Source of the DNA: Streptomyces sp. 6-11-2
GTDB taxonomy: Bacteria; Actinomycetota; Actinomycetes; Streptomycetales; Streptomycetaceae
DNA: 64,000 bases
NCBI RefSeq assembly: GCF_006540305.1
Contig: NZ_BJOR01000001.1
Coordinates: 7,812,001 to 7,876,000 of the forward strand
Direction of reading: 5' to 3'
Shown: positions 35,278 through 42,243 of the stretch, one piece after another
How the letters are laid out: every line of letters begins with the position of its first letter
Position numbering within the stretch: position 1 is the first letter of the stretch
Made by a program: the position numbers and the translations under genes
The notes under the pieces: model-generated
The model's input: only the letters and a program-made list of their open reading frames with translations
Told to the model about the DNA's origin: nothing
Databases searched by the model: none

Positions 35278-36133
35278 AGAGGTCCTAACAGAAGCCGTTG
35301 ATGTGTGACTGTCGGCTTGGATGCTCGTTGGTCTGTTCGTGGGGAAGAGGAAGTCTCGGCCGTGGATCGTGTCCGATGAACTGTGGCTGCTGATCGAGCC
35401 GTTGCTTCCGATCCCGGGACCGAAGCTGGTGGCGGGCCGGCCGCGGGTTCCTGACCGACAGGCTCTGTGCGGGATCCTGTTCGTGCTCCACACCGGCATC
35501 CAGTGGGAGTACCTGCCCCAGGAGCTCGGCTTTGGTTCCGGCATGACGTGTTGGCGGCGTCTTGCCGCGTGGAACGAGGCCGGAGTGTGGGACCGGCTCC
35601 ATGCCGTCCTGCTGACGAGGCTGCGGTCGGCGAAGCAGCTGGACTGGTCCCGGGCGGTGATCGACTCCAGCCACGTCCGGGCCGCTCGACGGGGCCCAAA
35701 AGCGGTCCCAGCCCGGTCGACCGAGCACGTCCGGGCAGCAAGCACCACGTCCTCGTCGATGGGCAGTGCATCCCGCTCGCGGTGTCGCTGACCGGTGGAA
35801 ACCGCAACGACGTCACGCAGCTGATGCCTCTGCTCGGGCGACCAAGGTGACGGCCTGACATGCTGCTTGCCGACCGGGGTTACGACCACGACAAGTACCG
35901 CCGTCTCGTCTGGGATCAGGGCATCAAACCCGTGATCGCCCGCCGCGGTGTCCCGCACGGCTCCGGTCTCGGAGTCCACCGCTGGGTCGTCGAGCGGACC
36001 ATCGCCTGGCTCCATGGTTTCCGGCGCCTACGCGTCCGATGGGAGCGACGAGACGACATCCACGAGGCATTCCTCGGCCTCGCCACCTGCCTCATCACCT
36101 ACCGACACGTCCAACGCCTTTGTTAGGACCTCT
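35278..36133 (+). mobile_element. IS5-family (IS427-like) element, degenerate transposase
   Basis: The terminal inverted repeats are AGAGGTCCTAACAGAAGCC (35278-35296) and the complement of AGAGGTCCTAACAAAGGC (36116-36133). ORF A starts at 35321 (VSDELWLLIEPLLP; QWEYLPQELGFGSGMTCWRR). A CCCAAAAG slip site near 35694-35701 shifts into ORF B (KHHVLVDGQCIPLAVSLTGG), as in IS427 elements. ORF B then meets TGA 35848-35850 just before LLADRGYDHDKYRR, and HRWVVERTIAWLHGFRRLRV lies beyond. The internal stop makes it inactive. Confidence 0.85.
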
Positions 36134-36466
36134 CACTCCTTGACCACGGAGCCGAGTTGGTCGGCCAGGCGGCTGGTGCGACGCTGGTAGCGCTCCACGA
36201 CGCCCGGAACCTGCTCCCGGAACGTCTGCCGCGGGCAGCCGAGCACCGGGCAGGCCAGGCGCCGGACGCGCACCGACGCCACGACCCGCCGTCCATCCAC
36301 CGGCACGTCCGCGACCACCCGCCCGTGGCGGCCATGCACCCGGCCCGTCGGCTGCGCGCACACCGGGCACGGCACCGGATCGTCCCGGGTCCGTGCCGAC
36401 ACCCGGATGACCTCGCCCTCGTCCGTCACGCCCTCGACGACGAGGGCAGAGACAGTCCCGAAAACA
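36133..36466 (-). pseudogene. ISL3-family transposase, N-terminal fragment
   Basis: The frame reads SALVVEGVTDEGEVIRVSAR, then the zinc-ribbon part CPVCAQPTGRVHG...CPVLGCPRQTFREQ and ERYQRRTSRLADQLGSVVKE. It ends exactly at the inverted repeat of the IS5-like element, so it was cut by that insertion. The catalytic domain is not found on the other side, so a deletion followed. Confidence 0.8.
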
Positions 36467-36516
36467 CCACACCCACAAGCTCATTGACCTCTCTCACACC
36501 ATGCTGACGACGGCCG

Positions 36517-37419
36517 TCACCCTTCGTTACCACCGATTACGGGACAGAGCCGTTCGTTTGACAGCCCCTGGGTGGCGGCCCAGGTCGCGAGGAGGCGCAG
36601 TCCTTCCTCGGAGGGCGATCCGGGTTCGGCGGTGTAGATGGTGAGGGTGAGGCCGGGTTCGGCGGCCATCTCCAGTCCTTCGTAGGCGAGGGTGAGGTCG
36701 CCGACGGCGTGGTGGTGGAAGCGTTTGGTGCCTGTGCCATGGTGGCGGACGTTGTGGGCTCCCCAGCGCGTGCGGAAGTCGTCGCTTCGGGTGGAGAGCT
36801 CGCCGACGAGGTCGTGGAGGTCCTTGTCGTGGGGGCTGCGGCCGGCTTCGGTGCGCAGGATGGCGACGGCGATGTCAGCGGCCTGGTCCCATTCGGGGTA
36901 GAAGCCGAGGGAGGCGGGGTCGAGGAAGTTGAAGCGAGCCAGGTTCGCTTGATTGTGGGGCGCGGCGTAGACGTCGGCGTAGAAGGCTCGGGCGAGCTGG
37001 TTGGCGGCGAGGATGTCCATGCGGCCGTTGCGGACGAAGGCCGGGCCTGCGGTGACAGCGTCCAGGGTCCACTGCAGGCTGCGGTGGGCCGTCCAGTGAC
37101 GGGTGGCTCTGCGGCGGGGGCGGGTGAGGGCGTCGGAGCCGTCCGCTGTCTGTGCCAGGTTCAGCAGGTGGGCGCGTTCGGCGTCGTCGAGCTGCAGGGC
37201 GCGAGCGACGGCTTCGAGGACAGCCGGGGAGACGCCGGCGAGGTTGCCGCGCTCCAGCTTGGAGTAGTACTCCACGCTCATGTCGGCCAGCGCGGCGACC
37301 TCGCTCCTGCGCAGGCCGGGCACGCGCCGACGGCTGCCGGTGGGCAGGCCCGCCCGCTCGGGGGTGATCTTCGCTCGCCGCGAGGTGAGGAACTCGCGGA
37401 CCTCTGCTTGGTTGTCCAC
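36517..37419 (-). CDS. XRE-family regulator with MmyB-like domain
   Basis: 300 residues. The XRE helix-turn-helix is at 35-90 (RRVPGLRRSEVAALADMSVE; YYSKLERGNLAGVSPAVLEA) and the MmyB-like sensor domain at 105-280 (WTLDAVTAGPAFVRNGRMDI; ARFNFLDPASLGFYPEWDQA). Members of this group often repress an adjacent dehydrogenase gene. It diverges from an alcohol dehydrogenase, with a perfect palindrome in between. Confidence 0.9.
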   Translation of the reverse strand: MDNQAEVREFLTSRRAKITPERAGLPTGSRRRVPGLRRSEVAALADMSVEYYSKLERGNLAGVSPAVLEAVARALQLDDAERAHLLNLAQTADGSDALTRPRRRATRHWTAHRSLQWTLDAVTAGPAFVRNGRMDILAANQLARAFYADVYAAPHNQANLARFNFLDPASLGFYPEWDQAADIAVAILRTEAGRSPHDKDLHDLVGELSTRSDDFRTRWGAHNVRHHGTGTKRFHHHAVGDLTLAYEGLEMAAEPGLTLTIYTAEPGSPSEEGLRLLATWAATQGLSNERLCPVIGGNEG

Positions 37420-37455
37420 GCCTTCGACGGTACGTCCCGCCCGCGGTCATAGGGA

Positions 37456-37470
37456 TGTACTGGCAGTACA
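37456..37470. promoter_or_regulatory. Palindromic operator between XRE regulator and dehydrogenase
   Basis: TGTACTG-G-CAGTACA is a perfect 7+1+7 palindrome, flanked by AGGG and CCCT. It lies 37 nt upstream of the regulator start and next to TTGACG (37474-37479), a plausible -35 for the rightward genes. It is a likely site for the XRE protein. Confidence 0.6.
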
Positions 37471-37634
37471 CCCTTTGACGGTGTCTCGCTACCCACGCCG
37501 GGAGCGAGTTACCTGGATGACGTGGTGCTCTCCGCCGCGGCTGCGAGCCGGTCGGGACGGGCAGCCACATTTCTCTGCATTCGGCGACGGCCGGTTTCTA
37601 CCGGCGCGCCTCGGCACATAAAGGAACCCCTCTC

Positions 37635-38651
37635 ATGCGCGGCGCAGTCATCCATGCCCCCGGCGACATCCGCTTCGAGACCCTCGACGACCCGAAGCTC
37701 CTCCACCCCACCGACGCGATCATCCGCACGGCCGTGACCTGCGTGTGCGGCTCCGACCTGTGGCCCTACCGCGGCCTGGAGCCCACGAACGAGCCGCACC
37801 CGATGGGCCACGAGTACGTCGGCTTCGTCGAGGAGGTCGGCTCCGCAGTCACCTCGGTCAGGCCGGGCCAGTTCGTGATCGGCTCGTTCGCCACCTCCGA
37901 CAACACGTGTGCCAACTGCCGGAACGGTTTCCAGTCGAACTGCCTGCACCGCGAATTCATGTCCACCTGCCAGGCCGACTACGTTCGCATCCCCAACGCT
38001 CAGGGCACCCTGGTCGCCACCGACGCGGTGCCCGACGAGGAGCTGTGGCCGGGGCTGCTGGCAGTCTCCGACGTGATGGGTACCGGCTGGTGGGCCGCGG
38101 ATGCCGCAGAGGTCAAGCCTGGTTCGACCGCCGTGGTGGTCGGTGACGGAGCAGTCGGCCTCTGCGCGGTGATCTCTGCGAAGGAGATGGGGGCGGAGCG
38201 GATCATCGCCATGTCCCGGCACGCCTCCCGCCAGAAGCTCGCCCGCGAGTTCGGCGCCACCGACATCGTCACCGAGCGCGGCAAGGAGGGCGTGGCGCGG
38301 ATCAGGGAGCTGACCGGCGGGATCGGCGCGGACAGCGTGCTGGAGTGCGTCGGCACCGCCCAGGCCATGCAGCAGGCCCTGCACTCCGCCCGCCCGGGTG
38401 GCAGCGTCGGCTTCGTCGGCGTCCCGCACGAGGTCGCTGTCGATGGGCAGGAGCTGTTCTTCTCCCACGTCGGGCTGCGTGGCGGTCCTGCCCCGGTACG
38501 CCGCTACCTGCCCGACCTCATCGACCGCGTCCTGACCGGCGCCATCGCCCCGGGCAAGGTCTTCGACCTCACGCTGCCTCTGGACCAGGTCGCCGAGGGC
38601 TACCGGGCCATGGACGAGCGTCGCGCCATCAAGACCCTGCTCAAGCCCTGA
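37635..38651 (+). CDS. Zinc-dependent alcohol dehydrogenase
   Basis: 338 residues. The catalytic zinc site includes C38 (CVCGSD) and H59/E60 (MGHEYVGFV). The structural zinc loop shows CANCRNGFQSNC, and the Rossmann motif is VVGDGAVGLCAV. An NAD(P)H-linked alcohol or aldehyde oxidoreductase of the MDR family is expected in the cytoplasm. It heads a rightward gene set with a truncated transporter, SDR, CMD-like and cupin genes and faces an XRE regulator. Confidence 0.9.
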   Translation: MRGAVIHAPGDIRFETLDDPKLLHPTDAIIRTAVTCVCGSDLWPYRGLEPTNEPHPMGHEYVGFVEEVGSAVTSVRPGQFVIGSFATSDNTCANCRNGFQSNCLHREFMSTCQADYVRIPNAQGTLVATDAVPDEELWPGLLAVSDVMGTGWWAADAAEVKPGSTAVVVGDGAVGLCAVISAKEMGAERIIAMSRHASRQKLAREFGATDIVTERGKEGVARIRELTGGIGADSVLECVGTAQAMQQALHSARPGGSVGFVGVPHEVAVDGQELFFSHVGLRGGPAPVRRYLPDLIDRVLTGAIAPGKVFDLTLPLDQVAEGYRAMDERRAIKTLLKP

Positions 38652-38672
38652 CCGACCCGCAAGGAAGCGCCG

Positions 38673-39548
38673 ATGAGCGCCATACCTCGCCGCGCCCCAC
38701 TTCGGCTCCTCGTCGCTCCGGCAGCCGTGCTGATGGCCATGACCGCCTGTTCCCAGGACGCAGCGAACCTTCTCTCACCCGCAGAGGCGTCGTCGACCGG
38801 GTGGCAGGAGACACGGGCGCCCCGCACCCCGTCCAGTCCCGGCAGGAAGAGCTCCATGGACATCGTCCAGGTTTCCGTGCGCAGTCAGATCAAGGCGCTG
38901 CGCCAGGGCCGACTGTGGCTGGCGCTGGCTGCGGCCGTTCTGATCGTGGGCGGAGTTCTTGCCACCTACACCTTCATCACCCCGCTGCTGACCGACCGTG
39001 CCGGCATCCCGGCCGGTGCCGTGCCGCTGGTCCTGATCGTCTTCGGGGCCGGCGCACTGGGCGGCACCGTCATCGGTGGCCGGTTCGGCGACCGCCGCCC
39101 GATGACCACGACCATCCCGGCCGCGGCGGCGACCGCGCTGGTGCTGCTCGCGCTGATCCCTCTGGCCACCACCCCGGCCGTCGCCGTCGCGTTGATCTTC
39201 CTCATGGCACTGGCCGGGTTCACGATCAACCCGGTCATCACCGCCCTCGCCGTCCGCTTCGCCGGTGACGCGCCGACTCTCACCTCCGCGCTGACCACGT
39301 CCGCGTACGACACCGGCATCGCAGCCGGCTCCGCGCTCGCCGGACAGGCCCTCGCCTCTTCCCTCGGCGTTACCGGACCGGCACTGGTCTGCGCCGTGTT
39401 CGCCGGGCTGACCCTGCTGCCGCTGATCGCCCCGGCCTTCTTCGCCAGGCGTGGGACGACCCACATCGTCGCCCAGGGCACTGCTGCCGAGGCTCGGGCC
39501 CCGGCGGCACCGCGGGAGGCCGCTGACGCGATGTCGACGCGGTCCTGA
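38673..39548 (+). pseudogene. Deletion fusion: lipoprotein leader joined to half an MFS transporter
   Basis: The first 60 residues start with a lipoprotein signal (LRLLVAPAAVLMAMTACSQD) as in cyclophilin-like-fold lipoproteins that commonly follow this dehydrogenase, ending near RKSSMDI. From about residue 65 the sequence is the C-terminal six helices of an MFS carrier (RLWLALAAAVLIVGGVLATY; the GGRFGDRRPMTTT loop). The lipoprotein body and the first six helices are missing. The frame is open, so a chimeric 291-residue protein could be made, but transport is unlikely. Confidence 0.7.
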
Positions 39549-39591
39549 ATCTGTCCGCCTACCTCGCACCCCATTCACCAGGAGGAACCCT

Positions 39592-40359
39592 GTGAACCCG
39601 ACCTACGACTTCACCGGCCAGGTCGCCTTCGTCACCGGCGCCGGCTCCGGCATGGGCCTGGCCGTCGCCCAAGCCTTCGCCGCCTCCGGCGCCGCCGTCG
39701 CCCTCGCCGACATCGACGAAAGGGCCGTGCGCGAGGCGGTGAAGGAACTCACCGATGCCGGCCACCAGGCTCTTGCCCTGACCTGCGACGTCACCGACGA
39801 GGCCCAGGTCGCCGCCGCCGTCGACCGCACCGTGGAGGTCTTCGGCCGCCTCGACATGGCCTACAACAACGCCGGTATCCAGCTCCCGCCCACCGACGCC
39901 GCCGACGAATCCCTCGACCAGTTCGAGAAGGTCCACGCCGTCAACCTACGCGGCATCTGGGCTGCCATGAAGCACGAACTACGCCACCTGCGCACCCAGG
40001 GCAGCGGCGCCATCGTCAACTGCTCCTCCCTCGGCGGCCTCGTCGGCATCCCCGGCCGCGCCTCCTACCACTCCACCAAGCACGGCGTGATCGGCCTGAC
40101 CACCAGCGCCGCCCTCGAATACGCCCCGCGCGGCATCCGCATCAATGCCATCTGCCCTGGCACCATCGACACCCCCATGGTCAGCGACATGATCATCAAG
40201 AGAGAACTCGACCGCGCCGAAGCAGAAGCCAACCAGCCCATCGGACGGCTCGGCACCGCCGACGAGATCGCGCAGGCCGTCCTGTGGCTGTGCAGCCCCG
40301 GCGCCAGCTTCGTCATCGGTGTCGCCCTCCCCATCGACGGCGGCTACACCGCCCAATGA
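39592..40359 (+). CDS. Short-chain dehydrogenase/reductase
   Basis: 255 residues. Cofactor motif TGAGSGMG (15-22), NNAG (92-95), catalytic serine region NCSSLGG and YHSTK (Y159, K163) are intact; the C-terminus SFVIGVALPIDGGYTAQ is classical. GTG 39592 follows AGGAGG by 6 nt, so the long upstream frame is discarded. It should be a cytosolic NAD(P)H oxidoreductase working with the neighbouring dehydrogenase set. Confidence 0.92.
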   Translation: MNPTYDFTGQVAFVTGAGSGMGLAVAQAFAASGAAVALADIDERAVREAVKELTDAGHQALALTCDVTDEAQVAAAVDRTVEVFGRLDMAYNNAGIQLPPTDAADESLDQFEKVHAVNLRGIWAAMKHELRHLRTQGSGAIVNCSSLGGLVGIPGRASYHSTKHGVIGLTTSAALEYAPRGIRINAICPGTIDTPMVSDMIIKRELDRAEAEANQPIGRLGTADEIAQAVLWLCSPGASFVIGVALPIDGGYTAQ

Positions 40360-40408
40360 CCCCGGAGTTCCCACCGCACAGCACCGTCGCAGACCAAGGA
40401 GAACCACC

Positions 40409-40732
40409 ATGCCCGATCAGTCCGCCCCCGAAGAGCTCAAGGCGATCGCCCCCAAGCTCGTCGAGGTCACCAACAACGTCCTCTTCGGCGACGTCTGGAA
40501 ACGCCCCGGCCTGTCCCCTCGCGACCGGAGCCTGGTCACCGTGAGCACGCTGGCTGCTCTCTACCGCAGCGAGCAGCTCGACCACCACCTGGGCGTTGCC
40601 CTGAACAATGGGCTGAGCGTGGAAGAGCTGTCCGAAGCCATCACCCATCTCGCCTTCTACGCCGGCTGGCCCAACGCCATGACCGCCATCACCAGGCTCA
40701 AGAAGATCGCCGACGAGCGCGCCCCCTCCTGA
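40409..40732 (+). CDS. Carboxymuconolactone decarboxylase-like protein
   Basis: 107 residues, a one-domain CMD/AhpD-like protein: FGDVWKRPGLSPRDRSLVTV, LYRSEQLDHHLGVALNNGLS and HLAFYAGWPNAMTAI. It lacks the AhpD CxxC pair, so a peroxidase role is unlikely. AAGGAG lies upstream of ATG 40409. It is the fourth gene of the rightward set. Confidence 0.9.
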   Translation: MPDQSAPEELKAIAPKLVEVTNNVLFGDVWKRPGLSPRDRSLVTVSTLAALYRSEQLDHHLGVALNNGLSVEELSEAITHLAFYAGWPNAMTAITRLKKIADERAPS

Positions 40733-40782
40733 GCCCGCCCTCGCTCACCGCCCAACGCCCCCATGCGACAAGGAAGACCATC

Positions 40783-41193
40783 ATGGAGCACATCACCTCG
40801 ACCCCCACGGCCAAGGCACCCTCCGAGCGGTTCACCGGCGACGTATACCTCAACATGATCGAGGCGCCGACCGAGCCGGCCCGCCTGGCCGCCGCCCTGG
40901 TCCGCTTCACTCCCGGCGCCCGCACCAACTGGCACAGCCACGCCAACGGCCAGACCCTCTACATCACCGACGGCATCGGCCTGGTCGGCACCCGCGACGG
41001 CAACGTCGTACGCGTCAGCGCCGGACAGATCGTCAAGTGCCCGGCCGGCGAGGAGCACTGGCACGGAGCCACCGACACCACCCTCATGGCCCACATCGCC
41101 ATGGTCGTCGGAGACGCCGGCGGAGACGGCACCACATGGCTGGAGCCCGTCACCGACGAGCAGTACGCCACCGCTGTGAGCACCAGCAACTGA
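40783..41193 (+). CDS. Single-domain cupin protein
   Basis: 136 residues. Cupin motif 1 is TPGARTNWHSHANGQTLYIT (metal-ligand His pair) and motif 2 is PAGEEHWHGATDTTLMAHI. It matches the cupins found beside CMD and SDR genes and related to hydroxynitrile-lyase-like proteins. The reaction is unknown. It is the last gene of the set; the next gene is convergent. Confidence 0.9.
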   Translation: MEHITSTPTAKAPSERFTGDVYLNMIEAPTEPARLAAALVRFTPGARTNWHSHANGQTLYITDGIGLVGTRDGNVVRVSAGQIVKCPAGEEHWHGATDTTLMAHIAMVVGDAGGDGTTWLEPVTDEQYATAVSTSN

Positions 41194-41309
41194 CCCGCGC
41201 CGCACCAACCACCCCGCCCCTGGAAACGGGCCCCGTCCGGCCGAGGCAGCGGCCCCCATTGCCCCGGGCCACGCAAGTAGCCTGACCAGCGATCTGTCCG
41301 GTCAGATCA

Positions 41310-41837
41310 CTAGCGGGGCTGCTTCCCGCTGGCGGAGAAGCGGGCATAGTACGTAAGGACCGGTTGCAGCCCCCGACGCTCATAGAGGCGCCGAGCACCG
41401 GTGTTGGCTGCAAAAGTTCCGATGAGTAGATCGCCGATGTCGAGCCTGTTCAGCTCAGCGTCCACCTCGTCGAGCAGCAGTGTGCCGATGCCGTTCCCAC
41501 GCTCGGTCGATGCGACAGAGAGCGATTGGAGCTCGGCGATGCGGGTGCCGGTCACCCAGGTGTCGTCGGGCCCGGCGTGGATCTCCACAAAGGCGTAGCC
41601 GACCGCTTGGCCGTGACGTTCGGCGAGCAGGATGAAGGACCCCTCTTCCAAGATCCAACGCCGATAGCAGGAGCGGCGCAGTTCCCAGGAGCGCTCGTCC
41701 GGGAAATACGCGAACCCCGGTTCGACGGACTGGTGGTGAGCGTGCAGCGCGAGCCACAGAGGCTCCAGCCGGTCGATGAGCTCAGCACCTCCCTTGTGGA
41801 GGGTGACGTCACCGTGGATGTGGTGTGCCCGACTCAT
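41310..41837 (-). CDS. GNAT-family N-acetyltransferase
   Basis: 175 residues. The acetyl-CoA site is in LQSLSVASTERGNGIGTLLL, where the R/QxxGxG/A loop reads RGNGIG. The C-terminal TGARRLYERRGLQPV is typical for GNAT strand 6-7. The substrate is not predictable. ATG 41837 follows GGGAG; an in-frame GTG at 41867 is possible. Confidence 0.88.
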   Translation of the reverse strand: MSRAHHIHGDVTLHKGGAELIDRLEPLWLALHAHHQSVEPGFAYFPDERSWELRRSCYRRWILEEGSFILLAERHGQAVGYAFVEIHAGPDDTWVTGTRIAELQSLSVASTERGNGIGTLLLDEVDAELNRLDIGDLLIGTFAANTGARRLYERRGLQPVLTYYARFSASGKQPR

Positions 41838-42243
41838 CTCAACGTCTCCCTCTTCTTTCCTTGACACACAAGGCGGCTCCTTCCGAGCTGTCGGCTATGA
41901 GGCTCGGCCTTGATCGGTACGGTCAACGGCGTTGGCTCAGGCGTTGTGTGCCTGGGAGTCGCCGCCCAGGCTCCGGATTTCGTCCGGTCGTCGGCGTGCC
42001 AGGGCGTCGGCGTCAGAGTCCCGTCCGTGGACGTGCTTGCCGGCGGTTGGGGGTTGCCTCGATGCCGTCCTGGAGAACATCCGGACTCGGACGGACGTCG
42101 CACACACCGTTGGACGAGCCGCCTTCCGAGGTGGGTGCCGTACCCGCCGCCGCGGGTGCGAGTCTGCCGGAGACGACGACTACGCCGACGGACCGGCACC
42201 CCTCTCGGAGGCAGCGTCAGATCCGGTTTCCGGGCGTACGACG
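41838..42243. other. 406-bp gap, no supportable gene
   Basis: The region lies between the GNAT start and the stop of the large fusion gene, both on the minus strand. Frames on both strands lack motifs and ribosome sites; it should contain the GNAT promoter and the end of the upstream operon. Confidence 0.4.
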
